A stretch of DNA of 8,543 bases from Methanobacteriota archaeon (GTDB lineage Archaea; Altiarchaeota; Altiarchaeia; IMC4; QMZM01). Positions 1 through 6,800 of the stretch are shown here, piece after piece. The stretch lies in assembly GCA_903930485.1 (NCBI GenBank), contig CAIYYO010000079.1:1-8543 (forward strand). The letters are read 5' to 3'. The notes under the pieces were generated by a model that was given only the letters and a program-made list of their open reading frames with translations, was not told the DNA's origin and searched no databases. A program made the position numbers and the translations under genes. How positions within the stretch are numbered: position 1 is the first letter of the stretch; each line of letters begins with the position of its first letter.

Positions 1-344
1 GCAGGATAAGTCTCGACAACCACTGCACCATAGACGAGCAGGTAACAAACGAGGAAATCACGTTCAACACCTCATGCATCGGGAAGCCTCACATAGTCAA
101 GGTATCCTATTACCCGAACTGGAAAGTGGAAGGGGCTGACAAGATATACATAGTATCCCCGTCATTCATGCTCGTCTACCCGAACCAGAAGCATGTCCGC
201 ATCTATTACGGAGAGACGACAGCCGACACCATAGGGAACGCTCTGACGGTCATAGGCTTGATAATCCTGGCAGCACTGCTAGTGACGAGGTACTGGAAGA
301 AAGGCGATCGTAAAAACACGCAGCGCCTGAAGGCACCTATTTAA
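1..344 (+). CDS. C-terminal fragment of polytopic membrane protein (YfhO/PTPS-related type)
   Basis: The reading frame is open from the left edge (first full codon at base 3) and ends at TAA 342-344, so only the last 113 residues are present. The visible part is an extracytoplasmic beta-rich stretch containing 'YYPNWKVEG' and 'SPSFMLVYP', followed by 'VRIYYG', one C-terminal membrane helix (about residues 80-98 of the fragment) and a short basic tail. This arrangement is typical of the end of large archaeal and bacterial membrane proteins annotated as YfhO-like or 6-pyruvoyl-tetrahydropterin-synthase-related, many of which have GT-C glycosyltransferase-like cores. Two cysteines (fragment residues 8 and 25) could form a disulfide outside the cell. 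A GTG at 126 is only an internal codon, because the upstream frame encodes matching family sequence. The gene converges on the next one with a 6-base gap. The catalytic region lies outside the window, so the function is a family-level guess. Confidence 0.75.
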   Translation, partial: RISLDNHCTIDEQVTNEEITFNTSCIGKPHIVKVSYYPNWKVEGADKIYIVSPSFMLVYPNQKHVRIYYGETTADTIGNALTVIGLIILAALLVTRYWKKGDRKNTQRLKAPI

Positions 345-350
345 CCACGT

Positions 351-2165
351 TCAACAACGACTACGATATATGGGTAATATCCTGCTATCTGGCTTGGTAG
401 CATTCCGGTATAAGTAGACCTTGTCCTTGTGATACAGAATATCGCCAGCTGGAATGAGCGGGCCCAACCCCTGCAAGGGCATGCAGTTCTCATCCCCCTC
501 GACAAGTATCCTGCTACGGGACATCCCATAAAGCCAGGTAGCGTCATACGGTCCGGTATAATAGATCTCTCCCTGGCAGGGCTCTTTGGAGCAATTCCTG
601 TGCTCCTTTATCCATAACGCGGCATCGTAGAGCGCAGGAATGTTGCCCGTGCGGTCGTACCTGAGCTGGTCCTCTATGAGGAACACCGGATAGTCGATGT
701 TGCGATAGGTGGCGGTGAACGAGTCGAATGGGCCGTATTGCTTGGACATCCAAAACGGGTCAATCGTTTTTAGATTGATCAAGACAGCGACCACGGTAAA
801 GACGATCAACAATGCGAGCAATCTTTGCATCTTACTGCTGAAGGTCGTCTTTATGACTTGTATTATCCAGTCCAGGCCCACTACGGCAAAAATAGCCAGG
901 GGATAGATGAAAAGATAGCCGTTTTTATGGAACCAATAAGGCCCAAAATTCATGTTTGCCGTTACAAGGGCGTACGCTGCCGCGAACTGCCCGAAAGAGA
1001 CCAGGAAAAAGACAAAAGGAACGCCTCCAGTCCTGTTTTTTCTCCTTAAAAAAGCTTTCACTGTGGCGAGAGCCCCCGCGAATCCCAGCAAGACCAGATG
1101 AAACCCCAGGCTGTTCAGATCCCCTCGGATAGTCATCCCGTCTGTGAAGAGCCATTTAGACTGGTATTCAAAAGCGGCGATCACGGCCTTTACGACGTCT
1201 CCCCTCTCCACCCCGCAAACGTCGTAGCCCATGTCTGCCATATATTGGACCATGAATCCTCCAGTGAACGCAAGGAAGAGAAGCACATGCCCGGCTTTAA
1301 CCCTCAGCGGGTTCCTCGCCAGGGCGACGATGAGGAAAGTCGCTAAAGTAACAGCCGACACCACATTGTACGTGAACATCATAGCCGCCTGGAGGATCAT
1401 GAGGATCAGCAAACGGCCCCGGTCAAGAGATTTAGAATAATCAACAAGGACCAGGACGAACAACACTGCCAGGAAGATGCCCAACGCCTGGGCCCAGAAG
1501 CCGATCCCAAGGAGACTGGCGGGGTAGACTGAGAGCAAAAGGAATGCGGGCGTGAGCAATGCGATCCTATTGTTCCCGATGACTGACTTCGTTATGCCAT
1601 AGGAAGAGAGAATGGTCAAGGCGATGATAAGTGCGAGGAACGGTTGCATCATGATTATCGGCGGGACGCCGAACGCGCGTGCAAGCAGTGCGGCGTTCAG
1701 GTGGAAGCCGAAAGGGTATATCCTCAAGTCAGAATAACCGTAGTTTACTCCGTGCTCTAGAGAGTCCATGTCGTATATGTACTGGACATATACGTAATGC
1801 GTTTCGCAGTCCCCGGCAAAACACGAAGGCGAGAGATACGGAAGAGACGGATAAAGGTATATCAGGAACGCGATAAGGAGCACCAAAACCGAGAGACCCA
1901 GCCCGCGGATATCCAGCACCGAGGTCCCGGTCATTTTCCATCCGGCCAGAAAAAACATGGAAAGGATGGCAGCGAACACGGCCCCGGAATACGACAACGG
2001 CAGCCCGAAATGATCCAACCCGAACCCTATCACGGTTTCAAGGGAGATATACAATCCAAAAGTCACGGCCAAAAGCTTCTCTATCGATATCTGCCTCCAG
2101 GATGCAGTGACTATTTTGTACGATAACGCCAGTCCCAGTATCAGGCCAATGAAATCTATCGACAT
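351..2165 (-). CDS. Polytopic membrane protein, putative GT-C-type glycosyltransferase (paralog A)
   Basis: This protein has 604 residues, with roughly 13-14 hydrophobic segments up to residue 465 and then a soluble C-terminal domain of about 140 residues. The first large loop carries C115, the GDCETH motif (118-123, with D119 and E121 as a possible DxE acidic pair) and YPFGFH (150-155). Such acidic residues in an early extracytoplasmic loop are a hallmark of GT-C glycosyltransferases that use polyprenyl-phosphate sugars. Other landmarks are PYWFHKN (409-415), the pair C525/C530, and possible N-glycosylation sequons at N524 and N588. The start is the ATG at 2165, because the following MSIDF aligns with the paralog's MLIDF. 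The open frame runs upstream to 2276, but that would overlap the end of the preceding gene. It is the last gene of the operon. GT-C membership is inferred from topology and motifs. The substrate is unknown, and a non-enzymatic membrane role is possible. Confidence 0.8.
   Translation of the reverse strand: MSIDFIGLILGLALSYKIVTASWRQISIEKLLAVTFGLYISLETVIGFGLDHFGLPLSYSGAVFAAILSMFFLAGWKMTGTSVLDIRGLGLSVLVLLIAFLIYLYPSLPYLSPSCFAGDCETHYVYVQYIYDMDSLEHGVNYGYSDLRIYPFGFHLNAALLARAFGVPPIIMMQPFLALIIALTILSSYGITKSVIGNNRIALLTPAFLLLSVYPASLLGIGFWAQALGIFLAVLFVLVLVDYSKSLDRGRLLILMILQAAMMFTYNVVSAVTLATFLIVALARNPLRVKAGHVLLFLAFTGGFMVQYMADMGYDVCGVERGDVVKAVIAAFEYQSKWLFTDGMTIRGDLNSLGFHLVLLGFAGALATVKAFLRRKNRTGGVPFVFFLVSFGQFAAAYALVTANMNFGPYWFHKNGYLFIYPLAIFAVVGLDWIIQVIKTTFSSKMQRLLALLIVFTVVAVLINLKTIDPFWMSKQYGPFDSFTATYRNIDYPVFLIEDQLRYDRTGNIPALYDAALWIKEHRNCSKEPCQGEIYYTGPYDATWLYGMSRSRILVEGDENCMPLQGLGPLIPAGDILYHKDKVYLYRNATKPDSRILPIYRSRC
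541..615 (-). repeat. Conserved DNA patch shared by the tandem paralogs (copy A)
   Basis: These 75 bases align without gaps to 2414-2488, with 10 differences by hand count (about 87% identity). Most differences are silent. The patch encodes the WIKEHRNCS...EPC...GEIYYTGPYDA region of the C-terminal domain. It marks the best-preserved part of a tandem gene duplication. Confidence 0.8.
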
Positions 2166-2189
2166 GTCTAATCCTATTTTGTTCTTTTC

Positions 2190-2198
2190 ATTAATAAG
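2190..2198 (-). promoter_or_regulatory. Possible internal TATA-like element
   Basis: In the 46-base gap between the two paralogs, the minus strand reads CTTATTAAT, centred about 29 bases before the ATG at 2165. That is the expected distance for a leaderless archaeal promoter. This gap is the longest in the operon, so separate expression of the last gene is possible. The match to an archaeal TATA box is weak. A purine-rich AGGAT about 6 bases before the ATG could instead serve as a ribosome binding site on a longer transcript. Confidence 0.25.
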
Positions 2199-2211
2199 AA
2201 TATTGCCCGAC

Positions 2212-4038
2212 CTATTTAATGTTGTCCAGAGACAGCTGATAGACCTGCAATATTTTGCTGCCGGGCCTTGTAGCATTCTTGTACAGATAGATGCCGTCCT
2301 TGTGATACAGAACGTCGTCGGCCGGGATGCTTGGGCCTATGTTCGGCATAGGCGACCCATCCTGGTTGGCTTCTACAAGTATCCTGTAGCGGGACATGCC
2401 GTAGAGCCAGTAGGCATCGTACGGCCCTGTATAATAGATTTCTCCCGGGCAGGGCTCCCTGGAACAATTCCTGTGCTCCTTGATCCATCTTGCGGCGTCG
2501 TATAATGCCGGTATGTCGCCTGTGCGGTTGAATCTAAGGCTATCCTCTACCAGGTACGAGGGGAAGTCTTTATTCAGGTAGGTGCAGGAGAATGAATCGA
2601 GCGGTCCGTATTCCTTGGACGTCCATTGAGGATTGCTTGTCTTATAGTTCATGAATAAAAACAGCAACACAAGGAAGAGAAAGAACAGTGCATGCTTCCA
2701 CTTTCTTCCGATGTTTGACCGGTAAAGTTTCCTTGCGAAGAAGTCAAGGGCTATCGCCGCATAGATGGCGAGAGGATATATCAGCAGGAAGAAGTTCTTG
2801 TAGAACCAGTACGGCTCGAGGCCTTTTTGCAGGGCGTACGCCATGGCGGCCATTTGGACCAGCAATGCGATGAAGAAAAACAGCGGCGGGCCATGGATGC
2901 CTGCGTTACGGTCCTTCAAGAAGATGTATGCACTGTAGACCGCTCCGACGGAAGCCAGGATTATCAGGTAATAGCCCAGGCTTTCCATGTCGCCCCTCGT
3001 CGTGATGCCGTCATGGATCAGATGATTCTGGGCCTGGTAGTTAAGGAAGGCAGGAACAGTAGACAGCGGGTCTTTGTCTATCCCGACCTCGTGCGCCATC
3101 GAGTTGACGTAAAGGAGACCGGCCGACCCGACGACCAGGGAAAAGAACAAGACGTGGCCGATGCGATGGATCCATTTGCCCTTTAATTTCACCGCCGCCG
3201 CGAGGAAGGCCGCGATGGGGAGCGCAGCGATGGTGTTGTATGAAAAATAGGCCGCGAGCTCAAGGAGAATGAGAACGGCGAGTATGCCCACGTCTTTCGT
3301 CTCACGGTAATCAAGAAGGACCCATATGAAGAGCATTACTAGATATATGCCCATGACCTGCGCCCAGAATCCGATGGAAAGGATGCTTGCAGGAAAGATC
3401 GAGATGAGCAGCAAAACCGGGACGAAAAGGGCGGTCCTCCTGTTGTTGAGCAGGTCGGATGCGAGACCGTAGGCCGACAATATCGTCAAAACTGTTAAGA
3501 GCACGAGCAGGGGCTGAGTCAATAATATGGGGGGAACGTCCAAAGCCCTTGCGAGGAGCCCGGCGTTTATATGTAAACCGAACGGGTAATCCCTAAGGTC
3601 CGCGTAGCCGTAATTTATCCCGTGCTCCAGCACGTCTTTGTCGTAAATGTACTGCACGTAGACGTAATGGGTCTCGCAGTCGCCGGCGTAACACGTCGGA
3701 GAGAGGCTAGGAAGGGTCGGGTAAAGATATATCAAAAAGGCGACGACGAACAACAATGCCGCCAAGCACAGGTTTTTTTTATCGTAAATGATCGCCGCAC
3801 CAGTTCTCCGCATGGAAAAAAACAAGAGCAGGACCCCTAGTCCAAGAAAAACGATCACCAAATAGGACAGCGGCAGCCTGAAGTAATCTACGGCGAAACC
3901 CGCAACCGTTACCAGAGAGACATACACGCCGAACACGACGTTGACGAGCTTCTCGAACCTTATTTTCCTGAAGGCTAAGGAAACTATTTTATACGAAACC
4001 CAAACCCCCACCAGCAGACTAAGGAAATCGATCAGCAT
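2212..4038 (-). CDS. Polytopic membrane protein, putative GT-C-type glycosyltransferase (paralog B)
   Basis: This protein has 608 residues and aligns end to end with the downstream gene's product, with the same hydrophobic profile and the same C-terminal soluble domain. Conserved landmarks are C116, GDCETH (119-124, with D120 and E122), YPFGLH (151-156), PYWFYKN (409-415), the N524 sequon and C525/C530. The region around residues 505-555 is almost unchanged between the two. The ATG at 4038 is preceded by AGGGA and lies 9 bases after the stop of the GT4 gene, so translation is probably coupled. As with its paralog, a GT-C-like transferase acting outside the membrane on a polyprenyl-phosphate sugar is the best reading. 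This rests on topology, the acidic loop motif and the neighbouring lipid-sugar genes, not on a recognised named family. The shared cysteines suggest two disulfides in extracytoplasmic parts. Confidence 0.82.
   Translation of the reverse strand: MLIDFLSLLVGVWVSYKIVSLAFRKIRFEKLVNVVFGVYVSLVTVAGFAVDYFRLPLSYLVIVFLGLGVLLLFFSMRRTGAAIIYDKKNLCLAALLFVVAFLIYLYPTLPSLSPTCYAGDCETHYVYVQYIYDKDVLEHGINYGYADLRDYPFGLHINAGLLARALDVPPILLTQPLLVLLTVLTILSAYGLASDLLNNRRTALFVPVLLLISIFPASILSIGFWAQVMGIYLVMLFIWVLLDYRETKDVGILAVLILLELAAYFSYNTIAALPIAAFLAAAVKLKGKWIHRIGHVLFFSLVVGSAGLLYVNSMAHEVGIDKDPLSTVPAFLNYQAQNHLIHDGITTRGDMESLGYYLIILASVGAVYSAYIFLKDRNAGIHGPPLFFFIALLVQMAAMAYALQKGLEPYWFYKNFFLLIYPLAIYAAIALDFFARKLYRSNIGRKWKHALFFLFLVLLFLFMNYKTSNPQWTSKEYGPLDSFSCTYLNKDFPSYLVEDSLRFNRTGDIPALYDAARWIKEHRNCSREPCPGEIYYTGPYDAYWLYGMSRYRILVEANQDGSPMPNIGPSIPADDVLYHKDGIYLYKNATRPGSKILQVYQLSLDNIK
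2414..2488 (-). repeat. Conserved DNA patch shared by the tandem paralogs (copy B)
   Basis: This is the partner of 541-615. Only two residue changes (K/R and Q/P) separate the encoded peptides. The match reflects strong constraint on this cysteine-containing segment, a recent duplication, or gene conversion between the copies. Confidence 0.8.
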
Positions 4039-4047
4039 CTTTCCCTA

Positions 4048-5229
4048 CTATTTGGTTTTTCCCGGAAAAAAGGCCGCATCAAAGACTTCCTCATAGCCTT
4101 TGACTGTTTTATCAACGCTGAACAAGGCGGCGATCTTTTCCCTTTCCACGCCGAACGATGCCTTTTTTCGAAGCACCCCGACGACGGCTTCCGCAATGCT
4201 TCCGGGATCCTTCGGCCTCGCCAGGGCGCCGTATCCAGTCAACGACACTGGATCGCGTATCCCGGGCATGTCGCTTGCGACCACCGGGCAGCCGCACAGC
4301 ATCGCCTCGACCTGCACCATGCCGAAAGCCTCAAGAGGATCGATGCTGGGCAGAACGAATACCTGGCAGCGGGAATAAAACTCCAAAACCATCCGGTCAT
4401 CCAAAAAACCCGTGAACACGACTCTGTCTCCGAGGCCCAATTGTTTGGCGTGTTCCTGCAGTTTCGCCTTCATCGATTCTTTCAATCCCCCGGCGACGTT
4501 CTCCCCCTCGCCCGCGACGACGATCTTTGCCTTAGGCACTTTCTCTATTATCCTAGGCGCAGCCTGTAATAAGTATTCCACGCCTTTCTCGTGAGTCAGC
4601 CGGCCCAGGAAGCCCACGACGACGTCGTCCACGCCTATTCCATACCTCTTTTTGAACGAGGACACGTCTGCGACCCTCACAAATTTTTCAGTGTCTATTG
4701 GAGGGATCACCGCCACCGACTTGGGGGCGTATTCCTTCAGCCTCGAGCTTTCGATATAGCCTTTGGAGAGCACGATGATCTTTTCCGAATGCCTTGCCGC
4801 GGACTTCACGCTGAGATAATAAAGAGACTCTATCGCCTTGCCTAAGGATATGGGCGAGCCCTGCATCCGCAGGTCGCAGATGTACGACAAAACGTATTTC
4901 CTGCCGGAAAGCCTCGCGACCAGTCCGAGCAATCCCGCCTCGAAGAAGGGCGCGTGTATGTTCACGATGTCGTAATCCTTTGCCAAACCCGCAAGGGCGG
5001 ACGTGATGCCTGGGGCAAATGCTCCGCGCTGCATCCTGAATAAAACACGCTTGCGGACCACTCTCACGCCGTTCATCAACTCCTCGGGCGGTAGGCCGTT
5101 CTCGTGCCTAGATGTAAGTACGCAGACGCTGTGCCCGGAGCGGACGAAGCCCTCCGCGAGACGCTGTACGAGAATCGTCATTCCGCTTATGTACGGAATA
5201 TAGTATGGCGCGACTATGAGGATTTTCAT
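4048..5229 (-). CDS. GT4-family glycosyltransferase
   Basis: This is a 393-residue GT-B fold glycosyltransferase of CAZy family GT4, of typical length for the family. The N-terminal Rossmann domain starts with MKILIVAPYY and has NIHAPF at 90-95. The C-terminal nucleotide-sugar domain has GRLTHEKG (209-216), VVAGEG (238-242) and FTGF (272-275). It also has the EX7E signature, with E300 and E308 within 'DPLEAFGMVQVEAM', followed by GCPVVASDMPG. The N-terminal loop reads YISGM where many relatives have a GG pair. The likely reaction is transfer of a sugar from a nucleotide-sugar donor to a lipid-linked or glycan acceptor at the cytoplasmic face, with retention of configuration. The specific sugar cannot be read from sequence. 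The ATG at 5229 lies 4 bases after the PHP gene's stop and has no clear ribosome binding site, which suggests translational coupling. It is the third gene of the operon. Confidence 0.93.
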   Translation of the reverse strand: MKILIVAPYYIPYISGMTILVQRLAEGFVRSGHSVCVLTSRHENGLPPEELMNGVRVVRKRVLFRMQRGAFAPGITSALAGLAKDYDIVNIHAPFFEAGLLGLVARLSGRKYVLSYICDLRMQGSPISLGKAIESLYYLSVKSAARHSEKIIVLSKGYIESSRLKEYAPKSVAVIPPIDTEKFVRVADVSSFKKRYGIGVDDVVVGFLGRLTHEKGVEYLLQAAPRIIEKVPKAKIVVAGEGENVAGGLKESMKAKLQEHAKQLGLGDRVVFTGFLDDRMVLEFYSRCQVFVLPSIDPLEAFGMVQVEAMLCGCPVVASDMPGIRDPVSLTGYGALARPKDPGSIAEAVVGVLRKKASFGVEREKIAALFSVDKTVKGYEEVFDAAFFPGKTK

Positions 5230-5233
5230 CTTT

Positions 5234-5872
5234 TCAGATATGGAACGTCTTGTAAAATTTCGTTCTAAGTAAAGGGTATAATGGATACAACGGATTCGAA
5301 GCGCCCTCGACGTGATCGACTATCATCTTTTCCTCGTCTTTGAAAACCGTCGAGCATCGGCCGATCTCGAATGCCATATGCGCATCGCTTCCGCCGAGCC
5401 CTGGCAAATTGTGCTCCGCAGCGAATCTCGCCGCCTTATCATTGGAGAACCAGAACGACCGGGCGTTGCGCGTTTCGACAAAGTCGAGCCGGTCGGCGAT
5501 CTCTCCGAGTTTAATTTGATCGATCGCGCCTTTTCTAACCGTATCAAATGGATGAGGAACCGATACGAGACCGCCCTGCTGCTTTATCTCGTCGATGACT
5601 TCCTCTATCCTGCGAGACTTTATTTCCTGATTCAGTCGGTATCCAATGACCTCGCCGTAGTCAGTCATTATCTCGGCGCCTACGATAACGTTCACGCCCT
5701 CCCGATTCTCCGAGGCCTCGATACCGCCTTTTATCGTGTTGTGGTCCGTCACCGCGATGCCTGTAAGCCCTTTCTTTTTGGCGATCCTTACTATGTCTGC
5801 CGGCTCCATCCGGGAGTCTCCGGAGTATTTCGTGTGCACGTGCATGTCGTATCTTGTCTTATCAGAGGACAT
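5234..5872 (-). CDS. PHP-domain metal-dependent phosphoesterase
   Basis: This 212-residue protein carries the complete PHP motif set. It has DMHVHT (H11, H13), D19 in the following loop, TDHNT (D43, H44), GAE (E67), HPF (H107), FVET (E133) and GSDAH (D163, H165). These residues form a multinuclear metal site in PHP phosphoesterases such as the TrpH/YciV nucleotide phosphatases. The C-terminal half resembles the PHP-associated C region. The last 20 or so residues form a proline-, tyrosine- and basic-rich tail that I do not recognise. The protein should be cytoplasmic. The start at 5872 is supported by GGTGA 6 bases upstream, and the next in-frame Met (M10) would cut into the first metal motif. 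The gene overlaps the end of the UbiA gene by 11 bases. Its place between a phosphoribosyltransferase-like gene and glycosyltransferases makes a sugar-phosphate or lipid-linked sugar-phosphate substrate plausible, but this is not shown by the sequence. Confidence 0.92.
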   Translation of the reverse strand: MSSDKTRYDMHVHTKYSGDSRMEPADIVRIAKKKGLTGIAVTDHNTIKGGIEASENREGVNVIVGAEIMTDYGEVIGYRLNQEIKSRRIEEVIDEIKQQGGLVSVPHPFDTVRKGAIDQIKLGEIADRLDFVETRNARSFWFSNDKAARFAAEHNLPGLGGSDAHMAFEIGRCSTVFKDEEKMIVDHVEGASNPLYPLYPLLRTKFYKTFHI

Positions 5873-6725
5873 ACAGACTCACCATCACAAGGATTATCCA
5901 GAGGAGCATGCCGTACATCATGCCTTTGTCCCTGAATACTCTTTCCGGGTTCCCGGCCACGTTGCTTCCGGAGAAGATAAGGTACGAGTATCTGAAGAAG
6001 AGATATGTTATCACGGGTATGGTTATGACCATATACTTGCCCGTCTCCGTAAGGACCGAATAGATGCAGTATGAGACGAAGAGCATCGTCAGCGTTGATA
6101 TCAAGAGCGGCGTTATTATTTCCAGGCTGTAGTGCTCGAGGACTTTCCTGTGGTGTTTGGAATCCTCTTTAAGGATCTGCAGCTCCCGCCTCCTTTTCCC
6201 CAGGGCGAGCATCAGCGAGAGCAGGAAGGTGCACAGGATAAGCCAGGGCGATATCGTGACGTTCGGCATGGAGATGACGCCAATGCTCGCCCGCATGACG
6301 AACAAAGTGCTTATCGTGATTATGTCTACCAGGAATATGTGCTTCAGATAGAAGTTGTAGAACAGGCCTACGGCGAAGAAGACCATGAAAGCGAGCAGCG
6401 TAACCGGGCCGAGAAGCGACGCCCAATACGTTGCCAGGGCAAAGAAAACGATCGAGCCCAGGACGGCTTCTCCCTTGCCCAGCTTGCCCGAGGCGAGGGG
6501 CCTTTTCTTCTTTTCCGGGTGCGCCGCATCGCTTTTCAGGTCGACCAGGTCGTTTATGACGTACGTTACCCCGGAAAAGATGCACAGCAATACGAATACT
6601 GAAGACACGTCTACCCAGTCGCTCGCGTAGAGGACTTTTTTCGAGAATATTATGCCTATGAAGACGATAAGGTTCTTGTACCACTGGTGCGGCCTCATCG
6701 ATTCTATGAAATATCCCATGCTCAT
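5862..6725 (-). CDS. UbiA-family polyprenyl-phosphate phosphoribosyltransferase (DPPR synthase-like)
   Basis: This 287-residue integral membrane protein has about nine hydrophobic segments. It carries the first UbiA Asp-rich motif as NDLVDLKSD (N58, D59, D62, D66), followed by HPEKKKRPLASG (69-80). The second conserved region is YNFYLKHIFLVD (123-134, with K128 and D134). Features that point to decaprenyl-phosphate phosphoribosyltransferase (Rv3806c-type) rather than quinone or heme UbiA enzymes are RPHQWYKN at 11-18, LGKRRREL at 175-182 and GNPERVFRDKG at 258-268. Known members transfer 5-phosphoribose from PRPP to decaprenyl phosphate, releasing pyrophosphate. In an archaeon the lipid would presumably be a dolichyl-type phosphate. 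The start at 6725 is favoured by a TATA-like box about 27 bases upstream, with a second Met two codons later. It is the first gene of the operon. The family call is strong, and the exact lipid is inferred. Confidence 0.88.
   Translation of the reverse strand: MSMGYFIESMRPHQWYKNLIVFIGIIFSKKVLYASDWVDVSSVFVLLCIFSGVTYVINDLVDLKSDAAHPEKKKRPLASGKLGKGEAVLGSIVFFALATYWASLLGPVTLLAFMVFFAVGLFYNFYLKHIFLVDIITISTLFVMRASIGVISMPNVTISPWLILCTFLLSLMLALGKRRRELQILKEDSKHHRKVLEHYSLEIITPLLISTLTMLFVSYCIYSVLTETGKYMVITIPVITYLFFRYSYLIFSGSNVAGNPERVFRDKGMMYGMLLWIILVMVSLYVL
5879..5883 (-). promoter_or_regulatory. Ribosome binding site GGTGA of the PHP gene
   Basis: The minus strand reads GGTGAGTCTGTATG, with GGTGA six bases before the start codon. 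This complements the archaeal 16S rRNA 3' end and lies inside the final codons of the upstream UbiA gene. It fixes the start at 5872 and fits translation coupled to the gene before it. Confidence 0.7.
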
Positions 6726-6748
6726 TTTCGGATCAACTCAATAGACGT

Positions 6749-6756
6749 AAATATAA
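6749..6756 (-). promoter_or_regulatory. TATA-like box for the glycan operon
   Basis: The minus strand reads TTATATTT, centred about 27-28 bases upstream of the ATG at 6725. This is the archaeal TATA-to-start distance, and it predicts a transcript starting at or within a few bases of the start codon. A partial Shine-Dalgarno-like TTGATC just before the ATG leaves room for a short leader. It would drive the operon running down to 351. Confidence 0.5.
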
Positions 6757-6766
6757 TCGCCGTAAT

Positions 6767-6776
6767 CTATACATAT
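6767..6776 (+). promoter_or_regulatory. TATA-like box for the UPF0104 gene
   Basis: The plus strand reads CTATACATAT, centred about 29 bases before the ATG at 6801. There is no purine-rich ribosome binding site before that ATG, which is preceded by CGGCTATATA, so a leaderless transcript is likely. The element sits in the 75-base AT-rich divergent gap shared with the operon promoter. Confidence 0.5.
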
Positions 6777-6800
6777 TATCTATAATAATACGGCTATATA

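Noticed and set aside
2166..2276. Extended N-terminus for the last operon gene, starting at 2276 (37 extra residues)
   Set aside because: It would overlap the coding end of the preceding gene, and the extra residues have no counterpart in the paralog. The ATG at 2165 aligns with the paralog's start.
3773..3780. Run of eight T on the plus strand (A8 on the coding strand of paralog B), which also forms an A_AAA_AAC slippery heptamer in frame
   Set aside because: It encodes Lys-Lys-Asn in a loop between membrane segments and the frame is intact. A -1 slip would reach a stop after about 20 codons with no meaningful product. It is not a terminator for the minus-strand operon.
5312..5935. Plus-strand open frame of 207 codons opposite the PHP gene
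   Set aside because: It lies antisense to a protein with a full PHP metal-site motif set and spans the junction with the UbiA gene. The translation shows no recognisable domain, so it is a shadow frame.
6132..6602. Plus-strand open frame of 156 codons opposite the UbiA gene
   Set aside because: The composition is rich in Arg, Glu, Gln and Asp, as expected from the antisense of a membrane protein, with no start signal and no domain.
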